64,000 nt of DNA, from NCBI RefSeq assembly GCF_028912405.1, contig NZ_JAKELO010000002.1:1993276-2057275 (forward strand), given 5' to 3'. Under the pieces are notes generated by a model. That model searched no databases and was not told the DNA's origin. It saw nothing but the letters and a program-made list of their open reading frames with translations. The translations under genes were made by a program, and so were the position numbers. Origin of the DNA: Methanogenium marinum. GTDB taxonomy: Archaea; Halobacteriota; Methanomicrobia; Methanomicrobiales; Methanomicrobiaceae. Below, piece after piece: positions 45,025 to 54,325 of this stretch (its first letter is position 1; each line of letters begins with the position of its first letter).

Positions 45025-45539
45025 TAATTCGCCCGTAACGGCCAGTTCGACAGTATCGTCCGTTCCCTCACCCGGATGTACGAGAACTATCCGGGAGTAA
45101 TCACACCTGCCTCGACCATATCGTCGCCCTCACGATGGAGGGGGGTGACATTCGGGTCGGCATCGACCTCCTGAAATATTCCGTTATCAATGCAGAACAG
45201 GATGGCCGGGCTGTAGTCGTGGAAGAGAATGTCAACACCGCGTTTAAGATCGTAACAGGCACCCATCTGTCCCTCCTCATAGAAGGACTAAAACCAATTC
45301 AGAAACGGCTGCTCTCCCGTATCGTTCAGATGAAACAGGGGGATGAAATGTCATCTCTCACATCCAGTGCCCTCTATACGTCATTCAAAAAGACCGGTGA
45401 TATATCCCATGCGTCCTTTTACAACTATCTTCTGAGACTCTCTGATCTCCGTCTCATCAATCTGCACCGATGGGCAGGGAAAGGGAATGCACATGAAATT
45501 GAACTTTTGTTTGATCCTGAATTTCTCAAAAATATCTGA
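45025..45539 (+). pseudogene. Decayed second orc1/cdc6 (internal deletion and frameshift)
   Basis: Bases 45031-45090 translate to NGQFDSIVRSLTRMYENYPG, homologous to the post-Walker B region of the intact gene. The match then jumps, with loss of roughly 170 bases and a frame change, to LDHIVALTMEGGDIRVGIDL, and continues through the winged helix to a stop at 45539 (last open frame 45135-45539, 134 residues). The N-terminal ATPase half is missing. It lies 30 nt after the intact gene, so it is either the leftover of a tandem duplication or of an older integrated replicon. Confidence 0.8.
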
Positions 45540-45766
45540 TTCAAATTCCTTTTTCGAATTCAATACATTATTCTGAATTTTACAAAAGAAGAAGGTTGTA
45601 AACGGTCATCACCAAAGCAAAGGAAACCTGTACAAATGCAGGTCAGAATGTAGCAAACCATTTTGCTGACGCCGGAGGTTTCAGGAAATCCTGTCGGGGC
45701 CATGGATAACCCACCTTTGGTTTGCACTTCTCCAGTGCAAGTCAGTGTAAACGTGGACGGCTTCAC

Positions 45767-45950
45767 TCTGCCGCTGCCGGGTGTTATGTGTGCAGCGGAT
45801 TTTGAGAGGGTGAGTGTTGATCTTGGCCGGTGTGGTTTGTGCGATGAGGGGAAGGCTTTGTTTAGATCTGGGGATTTGAGGCTTAGTATCTGTGAGAGGT
45901 GTTACGGGAGACTTGTGAGGGAGGATAATGGGAGGAGTGGAATTAAATAA
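45767..45950 (+). pseudogene. 3'-end remnant of a replication-protein gene (zinc ribbon), copy A
   Basis: The last 54 codons (ATG 45786) encode two CxxC pairs, RCGLC and ICERCYGRLVRE. They match the C-terminal zinc ribbon of the primase-helicase at 54558-57476 (HCSICG, ICEKCYARLVRE). The likeness extends upstream to a shared LPLPG, before the ATG, so this is probably a 3' gene fragment, though a small stand-alone zinc protein (from 45786, or 45663) cannot be excluded. A near-identical copy lies at 46739-46921. Confidence 0.65.
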
Positions 45951-45973
45951 TCACAGTTTAGAAAAGTAAATCA

Positions 45974-46636
45974 ATGGACTTTCTTTTTCCTATACCTGAC
46001 AAAAAATTATCATTATTTGAACCTGCTGAAAATTATTGTAATGCTGGATATGTATATCGTGCAGGGATGGGGAATCCTGACGAGATATGGGGCACATATG
46101 CAAGGGGTTACCTCAATGCAGTTGATGAACTTATAAAATCTGTACTGGAAGGAAGACTTACCCGCGACACTTTTGGTTATCCAATATTCTACCTTTTTTC
46201 ACATTATCTTGAACTTAGGTTCAAGGAGATTATGCAAATCGGTAGGCCATTGATAGGAGAAGATATAGGTTTTTCAAAAGGCCATGATCTGGTTCAGCTA
46301 TGGGGTGAGTGCAAAAAAATATTAAAAGAAGTCTATAAATGGAAAAAATACTCTGACCTTGACAAAGAAGGAAGAGAGATTTTTCTTACAATAGATCATT
46401 TTGTCAAAGAACTTTGTCAGGACAAAAAAGCACAGACATTTCGTTATCCTGTGGACAGGGATGGGAAACCTTTAATGAAAGATTCTATCGATGTATTGAA
46501 TATTGAAAATCTGGTTATTGTGACAAATTGGCTACCGCAGGCTCTTGATCGTTTATGTTCCGGAATTTATGCAAACAAACAATTGATGGATGACTTTCAT
46601 GCCGAAATGTGTGCTGAGTATCGCGAGGATTATTAA
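45974..46636 (+). CDS. Hypothetical protein, possible HEPN-like helical fold
   Basis: The 220-residue protein is mainly helical. It contains FYLFSHYLELRFKEIMQIG, and GHDLVQLWGECKKILKE follows after about 20 residues. This H-x-x-E-L-x-x-K then G-H-D-L pattern recalls HEPN-like proteins of defence and toxin systems, but the strict R-x4-6-H motif is not seen. Base composition is more AT-rich than the flanking remnants. It lies exactly between two direct-repeat remnants (45767-45950 and 46739-46921), as if carried in as cargo. No partner gene overlaps it. I cannot assign a function. Confidence 0.6.
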   Translation: MDFLFPIPDKKLSLFEPAENYCNAGYVYRAGMGNPDEIWGTYARGYLNAVDELIKSVLEGRLTRDTFGYPIFYLFSHYLELRFKEIMQIGRPLIGEDIGFSKGHDLVQLWGECKKILKEVYKWKKYSDLDKEGREIFLTIDHFVKELCQDKKAQTFRYPVDRDGKPLMKDSIDVLNIENLVIVTNWLPQALDRLCSGIYANKQLMDDFHAEMCAEYREDY

Positions 46637-46738
46637 GATGATCAACCGCTTTCCTTATAAGATCCACAGGGTAGAACTTCTTAAGTTTTGATAAACTAAA
46701 AAAAAGTATTTGTAGCCGATTTTCAATCAATTCTTAGC

Positions 46739-46921
46739 ACACCGCTGCCAGGCGTTATGTGTGCAGTGGATTTTGAGAGGGTGTCGGTTGATCTCGGCCG
46801 GTGCGGTCTTTGTGATGAGGGGAAGGCTTTGTTTAGATCTGCAGGGCTGAGGTTAAGTATCTGTGAGAGGTGTTATGGGAGAATTGTGAGGGAGGAGAAT
46901 GGGAGAAGTGGGGTGAATTAA
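46739..46921 (+). pseudogene. 3'-end remnant of a replication-protein gene (zinc ribbon), copy B
   Basis: A 183-base near-copy of 45767-45950 with the same length from ATG (46757) to stop. It encodes MCAVDFERVSVDLGRCGLC and ICERCYGRIVREE. Most differences are third-base or conservative, so the frame has been under selection or the copy is recent. It is preceded by PLPG in frame, as in copy A and the intact primase, but by a stop shortly upstream. Confidence 0.65.
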
Positions 46922-47037
46922 AAATATTGAAAAAATATATGAATTAAAATTTATTAAGGTAGAAAATGCATATATCAGCCCTCTTTTCAATTCAACTAAA
47001 AATATGTGAGTTTTTGCAATTCCTTAGTGAGATAACT

Positions 47038-50000
47038 CTAATACAGTTGCAGATTCTCTGGAATCTCGATATCACAACCGCCATGCAGAAGAAAATCCTG
47101 AAGGAGATTGTGTATTTTTACGTTGATTTTGAAATCAGGAACGCTCTTGCCTTCCAGCGATCTGAAATAGTTCCGTGCTTTCTCTTTATCAACAGAGCGT
47201 TCTAATTCGGTAAAGCGTCCATATTCATCGATATTTTCTTTATTTACCTTTATTTCCATTATCTCTAGGAGGAGAGATTTATCTAATCCGAATATTGAGG
47301 ATATATGAGATATCTGGTCATTTTTCTCAGATGCCTGATACAGGGAAATGTATTCCCTGAATGTCTTGCCGCTTTCCAGCTTCAAGTCACCTCTCTCCAC
47401 ATCATGGAGGATGTGTTTTGCATGTTTCTGTTCTTCCTGAGTGAGGGTTGCAAATGATTTGTGCAGTTCGTCTAAGATAGCCTGCCGCTCTTCTTCGTTG
47501 AGATTCGTCTGCTCTAAGGATTTGCAGTACTTCTCAAAGTTAGCGTTCATGTAGTCCAAATCGATGACGCCGGTGTCGATTTCGGTGAGGTATCCTTCAA
47601 TTTCAAAGGGAATGTCAGCCGGTTCTCCGCCGCCTTCAGTATCTGCGAAGAGTTCTTTGTAACGGAGTGCCAGGATGAGATAGATGGTTTCACCGAACTG
47701 CAGTTTTACGGTTGTTTTTGGTATGCCGCTTCCATGTCCAAATTCATAGGTAAGCTGCTTCCAGGTGAAACCCTGCAGTTTTGCGGCTTCAAGGCGAAGG
47801 TTGAGGTCTTTGAAGAATTTAGCAAATCTCCTGCGGGATGGGATGTCGTCGGGAATTGTGATGAAGTTGGAAATTCCGGCATTTTTAAAGAGGGTTTCTA
47901 TGTCGGTGTGGAGATTGTTGAGTTCGGTTATGTTTTCTTCGAGTTTATCTACGAAGAATCCAAACACGTTCTCTCCTGAGTAGAGTTTGACAGCCTTTTT
48001 GATGTTTCTCTCCATGGTGTGGGGTTTACGGTAGTATCTGATGATGCCGAAGGGTTTTTCGGGACCAAAAAGGCGGTTTGTGCGGGAGAATGCCTGGATG
48101 ATTTCTTCATACTTCAGCATTTTGTCCAGATAGATGGTGTTTATCCATTTGGAGTCAAATCCGGTGAGCATCTGGTCAACGACGATTAAGAGGTGGATCT
48201 GTTCATCCGGGTCGTTTTGAATTCTTGTGTAGGGTTCTTTGTGAGCTAATCTTGCGGAGATGTCTTTTTTGAAGAGGTGATGGGTTGCGAGAGTGAATTT
48301 TGTTTGGTAACGTTCGTTGTAGTCTTCTAGGATTTCGACCAGTCCGTCTTCTTTGATTTCAAATCCCTCGGTGTTGTCGATGTTTGGATCAAATAATGCG
48401 GTTATTTTGAGATCGGGTTTTGTCTGTTTGATGAGACGGTAATAGTCGATTGCATCGTTGATGCTGCTTGTTGCAAAGATGGCATGAAATTTTCCGCCGC
48501 GGCTTAGCCGGGTCCAGTTATCGATGATGTCTTCAACGACTTTCTGCCGGTGTTCGGGTCTTGTGTACTGGGTTTTTGGGAGGTAGTCTTCGATGCCTTT
48601 GACGTATCTTCCGTCGCTCCCTTCAAAGCCTGCCATTTGGACGTTGGAGGCGCCCATGTAGTAGTAGTATTGTTGGCTTTTTACCGGGTCACTTAAGGCT
48701 TCTTCGACGGTTTGTGCTTTTGCTTTGTAAAGAGCGACGGCGGATCTGACGTCTTTGTCTTTGTGGGTTGAAACTTTGTAGAGGTCGAATCCAAGGACGT
48801 TTTTATCACGGATACCATCTGCAATGCTATAGCGGTGAAGTTCGTTGCCAAAGAGGGTAGCTGTGGTGTTGAGTTTTTTCTGGTTTTCTTCGTAGATAGG
48901 GGTGCCGGTGAATCCGAAGAAGAGGGCGGCGGGGAAGGCTTCACGGATTTTTCTGTGCATCTCGCCGAATGTTGAGCGGTGGGCTTCGTCAACGATGATG
49001 ACAATGCGTTTTGTATTGAGTTGATCGAGAAGAGATTTGCTGACACCTTCTTCTTCGGAGATGTTGCTCATTTTCTGAATGGAGGTTACGATGAGGGTGT
49101 CTGCCGGGTTGCTGCTTTTGAGTTTTGCGATGAGGACCTGGGTGTCTTCTGTTCCCTGTACGGATTGATTTTCACTGGCAAATTTTTTGTATTCTCTGAG
49201 GGATTGGGTGCCGAGTTCGATTCTGTCAACGAGGAATATGACTTTGTCGGCGTCTTTTGAGTTTGCGATGAGCTGAGCGGATTTGAAACTGGTGAGGGTT
49301 TTGCCGCTTCCGGTAGTGTGTCCGATGTAGCCGCCGAGGGGGTTTGTTTCTTCCCAGTGGTGTTGTGCGACCCGGTCGGATATGGCGTTTGCGGCGTAGT
49401 ACTGATAGCTTCTGAGGACTTTGAGGGTGCCGTCTGATTCGTCGGCGACGGTGTAGAATCCAATGAGCTGGTGAGCCATAGGAATGGAGAGCAGGGAGTC
49501 GGCGATTTCTTTCCAGTCGTTGATTGGTTCGTTGTTGAAGTCTGCCCAGTGGAAGTAGAAGTCTTTGTTAAATATGCCATTAGTTCCGGGGTTGGCAAAA
49601 TAAACGGTTTCTTCTGGCGTCATGGCAACGAAGACCTGAATGAGGGAGAAGAGGTGGGTGAAGATATGTTCGTGAGAGTATTTTTCTATCTGGGTGTAGG
49701 CCTGGCTTACATGGATGCCGCTTCGTTTGAGTTCGAGGTGGATGACGGGCATGCCGTTGATTAAGAGCAGGAGGTCGCCGCGGCGGTTATTAAGGATAGG
49801 GGACGGGGTTGTGAACTTTGGCTGCTGAGCTATCTGGTAGGTGCTTTGTCCGGCAGCAATTTCCTGGCGGTCGTAGATTTTAAGGCTGATCTCTTTTCCG
49901 AGGTGGGCTACGTCGTCAGGGTTGTCGCGTTTGACGGAAATGGTTTTTCCGTTTATAAATCCATTGAGGTTGACGGGGGTTCGAAGAAGAATGATCTGTT

Positions 50001-50205
50001 CAAGAATCTGCTGCATTTCCCCGTCGGTTAAGGGATATCCGTTTAAGCGGTCTATTCCGTTGTTGTTCTGGAAGAGGATCTTTTTCCAGTTTTCGATGAG
50101 GTCTTTTTCAGTGGAGTATTTGAGGACCGAAAGTTCTCCCCAGCCTTTCCGTTTGAGGGCTGAGATTAAGGCTTCTTCAAATTCGGCTTCGGTTTGGAGT
50201 GTCAT
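47038..50205 (-). CDS. hsdR: Type I restriction enzyme R subunit
   Basis: The 1055-residue subunit translocates and cuts unmethylated DNA. It has the N-terminal nuclease signature GDLLLLINGMPVIHLELKRSG (Asp plus Glu-x-Lys). The SF2 motor shows Walker A GHTTGSGKTLTSF, DEAH in IIVDEAHRSTFGE, GFTGTPIYEE and VDQMLTGFDSKWINTIYLDK, and a helical C-terminal region contacts HsdM. Its start overlaps the hsdS stop by 4 nt (ATGA). Length is normal. Coding-strand composition is A/C-rich, opposite to hsdM in the same operon. Confidence 0.96.
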   Translation of the reverse strand: MTLQTEAEFEEALISALKRKGWGELSVLKYSTEKDLIENWKKILFQNNNGIDRLNGYPLTDGEMQQILEQIILLRTPVNLNGFINGKTISVKRDNPDDVAHLGKEISLKIYDRQEIAAGQSTYQIAQQPKFTTPSPILNNRRGDLLLLINGMPVIHLELKRSGIHVSQAYTQIEKYSHEHIFTHLFSLIQVFVAMTPEETVYFANPGTNGIFNKDFYFHWADFNNEPINDWKEIADSLLSIPMAHQLIGFYTVADESDGTLKVLRSYQYYAANAISDRVAQHHWEETNPLGGYIGHTTGSGKTLTSFKSAQLIANSKDADKVIFLVDRIELGTQSLREYKKFASENQSVQGTEDTQVLIAKLKSSNPADTLIVTSIQKMSNISEEEGVSKSLLDQLNTKRIVIIVDEAHRSTFGEMHRKIREAFPAALFFGFTGTPIYEENQKKLNTTATLFGNELHRYSIADGIRDKNVLGFDLYKVSTHKDKDVRSAVALYKAKAQTVEEALSDPVKSQQYYYYMGASNVQMAGFEGSDGRYVKGIEDYLPKTQYTRPEHRQKVVEDIIDNWTRLSRGGKFHAIFATSSINDAIDYYRLIKQTKPDLKITALFDPNIDNTEGFEIKEDGLVEILEDYNERYQTKFTLATHHLFKKDISARLAHKEPYTRIQNDPDEQIHLLIVVDQMLTGFDSKWINTIYLDKMLKYEEIIQAFSRTNRLFGPEKPFGIIRYYRKPHTMERNIKKAVKLYSGENVFGFFVDKLEENITELNNLHTDIETLFKNAGISNFITIPDDIPSRRRFAKFFKDLNLRLEAAKLQGFTWKQLTYEFGHGSGIPKTTVKLQFGETIYLILALRYKELFADTEGGGEPADIPFEIEGYLTEIDTGVIDLDYMNANFEKYCKSLEQTNLNEEERQAILDELHKSFATLTQEEQKHAKHILHDVERGDLKLESGKTFREYISLYQASEKNDQISHISSIFGLDKSLLLEIMEIKVNKENIDEYGRFTELERSVDKEKARNYFRSLEGKSVPDFKINVKIHNLLQDFLLHGGCDIEIPENLQLY

Positions 50206-51440
50206 GCTGCCTCCGTGACAAACATTTTTTCGAGGAGTGCGGTTTTGATGTGTTTGAGGTTGGTGAGGTTTTGGTGATGAAGGGTGATGAGGGTGTCCAA
50301 TTTATCCAAAGTAACACCAATCAGATTCTGTTCTTTGACACTCGGAAGTGCAATCGAGCACATACACAACTTATCATAATAAAAATATAATCTTACTCCG
50401 CCCTCTTGATATTGTTCTACCATTCTTTGAAAAGTTTCTGACTTAAACCAATGCCACAAAAATCTATCATCAACATCTTCTGTTGTCTTAAAAACTTCGT
50501 AAAGCGAACTAACGATTACATTTTCAGGCAAATTATAGTATCCAATTGAGCCAACATTGATTCTTGCAGGATTATATGCAAACGAATTTTGAGATACAAT
50601 ATAATACATACTTTTATCAGCATCTCGCATTGTCCCGCCATTTTCAAACAGTTCATTTTGAGGGAAAAATCCTCTTTCATTTGATATAGAGTAACTTTCT
50701 AATGGAAGATTTTCCTTATTCTTTTCTCCTGCAAGAAAAGTAATATCAGTAAACTTTCGTTGTTCCCAATCATCAGTAAATCCTTTAAATTTAATTTTTG
50801 AAATATTACGATTATTTTTGGGAAATATCTTTTCCAGTATGGATTTTTTGACGTTTAGAAGCGTGTCGTATTTACGCTGTTGTTGGGCGATAAGGGTGTC
50901 GAGATGTTTGAAATAATCTCCAATTTTTGTTTGCTCTTCTATTTTTGGAGCAGAGATAGATGTCTCAAAGATTATACGCTTATTCAAACCACCACGAGTT
51001 CGATCTCCCGAAGAACTTATTCTTAATTCATCGTAACGTGACTCTAAATTTTGAAATATAAATTCAGGATTTAAAACGTCATTAGGCATAACCGCGGCAA
51101 CAGACTGATTTGTTGTTAGTGGAATATTTGTTATTGCTACTGTGCCTCGGGTTTTACCTTGACCTGCCAATGCAATAATCACCGAATTCTTTTTCACCCA
51201 ATTAGCACTTGAATTAGATAAACCAGACTGGGAAATCATATTCTCTGTGAAATTAATCCTCTTTTTATTAACCTCACCAGAAGACAACCATGGTATTTCC
51301 TTTGGATGCCAATATTCAAACACTTTCGTATTTGGTGTACCACCAGTAATAATATCAGAATTATCTCCCAGTCTAAACTTATCCCACCCCCCCTCAAAGC
51401 CCTTGAACCGGAGTGCAGGCTTCTTCTCCCCCATCATCAC
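50202..51440 (-). CDS. hsdS: Type I restriction-modification specificity subunit
   Basis: The 412-residue subunit has two target-recognition domains, each followed by a conserved helical spacer: QTKIGDYFKHLDTLIAQQQRK (central) and KEQNLIGVTLDKLDTLITLHHQ (C-terminal). These set the two half-sites of the recognised sequence. GFEGGWDKFRLGD and GFTDDWEQRKFTD begin the two halves. The recognition domains are AT-richer than the spacers, as expected for a part exchanged between systems. It overlaps hsdM and hsdR by 4 nt each. Confidence 0.95.
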   Translation of the reverse strand: MMMGEKKPALRFKGFEGGWDKFRLGDNSDIITGGTPNTKVFEYWHPKEIPWLSSGEVNKKRINFTENMISQSGLSNSSANWVKKNSVIIALAGQGKTRGTVAITNIPLTTNQSVAAVMPNDVLNPEFIFQNLESRYDELRISSSGDRTRGGLNKRIIFETSISAPKIEEQTKIGDYFKHLDTLIAQQQRKYDTLLNVKKSILEKIFPKNNRNISKIKFKGFTDDWEQRKFTDITFLAGEKNKENLPLESYSISNERGFFPQNELFENGGTMRDADKSMYYIVSQNSFAYNPARINVGSIGYYNLPENVIVSSLYEVFKTTEDVDDRFLWHWFKSETFQRMVEQYQEGGVRLYFYYDKLCMCSIALPSVKEQNLIGVTLDKLDTLITLHHQNLTNLKHIKTALLEKMFVTEAA

Positions 51441-54022
51441 TCACCTGCAAGCAGAGACTTCAGCTTCATAAGTCCTGCCATATCAGACTCAGCGCCTTCC
51501 AGCTCACCAATCAGCACTGAAAGAGAACACTCCGCCTCGTGGATACTCTCCTCCGTTTCTGAAAACGTCACCGCATACTTTTCAGACAAATACTTCACCC
51601 CGCTCGTCAAATCTGAAACAACATCCTCAGGCATCTTCGAAAGTGCGGAGGTCAGCGGAAGAATCCACTTCCGTTCAAGCAAATCAAGAACTTCAGCATC
51701 CGAAAGTTGTTCGATCGTCTGTATGGTAAGCTCATGTAGATGGGCGGCATCCGCCTTCACCTGCTTCTTCAGCCCCTTCTCCTCATCAAGCAAAGCGTTC
51801 ACTGTCAAAAGCTTCTGCTCTAACGAATCCGCATCAAACACCGCTCCGCGTTTCATCTCCGCACGGATCTGCTTCGCCTCTTTCGCCGCAGCCGCCGCAG
51901 CAAACGCATCCTTCGCCTTATTCACCGCCTCGGATTCCAGTTCCTCCTCAGACAGCGAAGAAAGAACATCCGCAACCTCCGATGAAATCACAGAAAGCCG
52001 CTCTTCCTTCCGGGAAAGTAAAGCCATATCCTCTTTGAGCAGTGTCTCCTGAACCAGCTCAAACGGAAGAACATACCCAAGCCAGCCGTCCTGGACCTCA
52101 ACATCCTTCCCTTCCTTCTTCTTCAAAACCATATTCGGCACAACCTTCCTCGCCGCCGCAAACCCTTCGCTTTGCAGAATCCCCAAATCAACCGCAACCC
52201 TCTGCCAGCAATCATCAAGAATCTGATACGCCGCATACGTATCAATCAGCGGAACACAAGAAAGCCGCGAGAAAATATCCCCACTCAAAACCGCCTCTAC
52301 ATTTGCCGTATTCACCGACGCCCAGGCATCCACCAACTCAGCACGCAAACACGTGCCAAAGTCAGAAAATGCCGCCGTGAAACCATCCGTAAACCGGCAA
52401 ACATCCGCATGACTTGAAATCAGACCTCTGACATCATCCGTTGCAAGCGACAAATACCCGTTCGACCCCGCGGAAAACAAATCACTGCGAAGCGAAGGAA
52501 ACGCATCCCAGAACGTAGACAAACCCGCAACCTCTGACGCCGGAATACCCCCATACATCAGCGCATACAGATCCCAATGCTCAGCCTCATTGGACGAATC
52601 AACATACCGCGGAATATTCAGATTATACGCATTCTCCCGAATCTCCTCACGGCTCACCGCACGTGAAAACTTCGGGACCGTCGCCCGGCTCACATATGTA
52701 TCAACAATCCGCTTAATATCCGATGCACGAAGCTTATTGTTCTTCCCCTCCTTTACAAACCCTTTCGAAGCATCAATAATCAAAACATCATCATTTGCCC
52801 GTTTCTGCTTCAGAACCATAACAATCGTCGCAATACCTGTTCCAAAGAAAATATTCGAAGGAAGACTGATAATCGCATCAATATGATTAAACTCGACCAG
52901 ATTACGGCGGATATTCCCTTCCTCTCCCCCGCGGAACAACACACCGTGCGGAAGAACGATCGTCATAATTCCTTCCGGTTTTAAGTGATACAAATCATGT
53001 AAGAGAAACGCATAATCCGCCTTCGTCTTCGGAGCAACCCCAAACCGCTTATACCGAACATCATTCTCCATATCCTTCGTTTCCCAGTGCTGGGAATACG
53101 GAGGATTAGACACAACCGCATCCACGTACAACGGGGAATACGTTCCAACCGGATCATTATCCTCAAAATACGGCCAATCTTTCTTATCCAGAGTATCCCC
53201 GCACCGCGTAACAATATTATCAGGAAGAATTCCCCGCATAACCAGATTCATACGGGTAAGATTGTAGGTATTCTTTTTCAGTTCCTGCGCATAATATCGA
53301 ACCTTATTTTCACCCTCGATATGCTTTGCAGCCGAGCGGCCAATCGTTATCAAAAGTGAACCGGAACCGCTTGTTGGGTCGTAAATGTCGATGGTCTTCT
53401 TTCCTTTCAGATGTTCTGCCACAATTTCGGACATTAAAAGGGAAACCTCATGCGGAGTATAGAACTCGCCAGCCTTCTTCCCCGCATTCGCAGCAAACAT
53501 GCTGATAAGATACTCGTAAATAAACCCAAGAACATCATAGTCCTGCCGGTTATCCATCGGAATATCCTTAATCAGATGAATAAGCGCATTGACCGCCTTC
53601 GTTTGAGACCCAGGACTATTACCAAGCTTACTCAAACCGGTTTCCAGAGTTGTAAAAATACCCTCGAATATCTTTTTGTGTTTGTCACTGATCTTCCGAT
53701 TAAATGCCGACAATGCATCACGGACATTAGACACATCAAAATCATTCCCCAGCGAAAGCCAGGTAGAAAACAGATTATCATAAGAAATGAAGTATCCAAG
53801 TTTCTCCTGAATAAACGCAACCGTTTCCGGATCAGTCTCAGAAATCTGCGCAATATACTCGTCAGTTGCATTATTCTCTTTCAGAAACTGTACTTCCTTA
53901 TCTGAGAGGAACTTATAGAATATGAAGCCAAGAATATAGTCCTTATACTCGTTAGCTTCAATATTGGAACGCATTTTATTTGCTGATTCCCAGATTTTAT
54001 TGGCAAGTTGCTGTTTATTCAT
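51437..54022 (-). CDS. hsdM: Type I restriction-modification methyltransferase subunit, long form
   Basis: The 861-residue N6-adenine methyltransferase begins IWESANKMRSNIEANEYKDY (HsdM N-terminal domain). It has SAM motif I DPTSGSGSLLI and catalytic motif IV NPPYSQHW. Usual HsdM proteins have about 500-550 residues; this one has some 300 more, ending in a charged, partly coiled-coil region (KEAKQIRAEMKRG onward). The extension looks like the long HsdM variants known in bacteria. Third codon positions favour G/T, unlike hsdR. First gene of hsdM-hsdS-hsdR. Confidence 0.95.
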   Translation of the reverse strand: MNKQQLANKIWESANKMRSNIEANEYKDYILGFIFYKFLSDKEVQFLKENNATDEYIAQISETDPETVAFIQEKLGYFISYDNLFSTWLSLGNDFDVSNVRDALSAFNRKISDKHKKIFEGIFTTLETGLSKLGNSPGSQTKAVNALIHLIKDIPMDNRQDYDVLGFIYEYLISMFAANAGKKAGEFYTPHEVSLLMSEIVAEHLKGKKTIDIYDPTSGSGSLLITIGRSAAKHIEGENKVRYYAQELKKNTYNLTRMNLVMRGILPDNIVTRCGDTLDKKDWPYFEDNDPVGTYSPLYVDAVVSNPPYSQHWETKDMENDVRYKRFGVAPKTKADYAFLLHDLYHLKPEGIMTIVLPHGVLFRGGEEGNIRRNLVEFNHIDAIISLPSNIFFGTGIATIVMVLKQKRANDDVLIIDASKGFVKEGKNNKLRASDIKRIVDTYVSRATVPKFSRAVSREEIRENAYNLNIPRYVDSSNEAEHWDLYALMYGGIPASEVAGLSTFWDAFPSLRSDLFSAGSNGYLSLATDDVRGLISSHADVCRFTDGFTAAFSDFGTCLRAELVDAWASVNTANVEAVLSGDIFSRLSCVPLIDTYAAYQILDDCWQRVAVDLGILQSEGFAAARKVVPNMVLKKKEGKDVEVQDGWLGYVLPFELVQETLLKEDMALLSRKEERLSVISSEVADVLSSLSEEELESEAVNKAKDAFAAAAAAKEAKQIRAEMKRGAVFDADSLEQKLLTVNALLDEEKGLKKQVKADAAHLHELTIQTIEQLSDAEVLDLLERKWILPLTSALSKMPEDVVSDLTSGVKYLSEKYAVTFSETEESIHEAECSLSVLIGELEGAESDMAGLMKLKSLLAGE

Positions 54023-54157
54023 GGGTGACGTCTCTCTGATTACCTATACTGTAAAATCGGTGCTTTGGACTATGTCTCTTTGCTTTTTGACGGGAAGGGA
54101 AGCAAAAATGACTTTTATGTTATAGCCTGACTTTGCCAGTTAAGAAGAAATAAAAGT

Positions 54158-54205
54158 GTTCTTAGTGATGTTTGAATCGTTCAAAATACAAACAAAACTA
54201 AGAAC
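54158..54205. promoter_or_regulatory. Nested inverted repeats between hsdM and the divergent gene
   Basis: GTTCTTAG (54158-54165) and CTAAGAAC (54198-54205) form a perfect 8-bp inverted repeat. They enclose TTTGAA-TCG-TTCAAA (54171-54185), a second perfect palindrome. The pair lies about 135 nt upstream of hsdM. It may be operators or a structured RNA; there is no further evidence. Confidence 0.5.
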
Positions 54206-54325
54206 ATATAAGGTTGCCCCGAAGGGTGAGCGGCCGTTTCCATGAAAAAGGAAGGAATCAAATCGGGGATACCTCCTATACTTTCATCCCCAACCTTTAC
54301 CATCTCTCTCATAAAAGAGAAGAAT

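Noticed and set aside
49086-49598. Minus-strand 170-residue Ser/Thr/Pro-rich frame inside hsdR
   Set aside because: Out-of-frame reading of hsdR produced by its C/A-rich coding strand.
52042-52380. Plus-strand Pro/Ser-rich frame opposite hsdM
   Set aside because: Antisense shadow of hsdM caused by its strong strand skew; no start signal.
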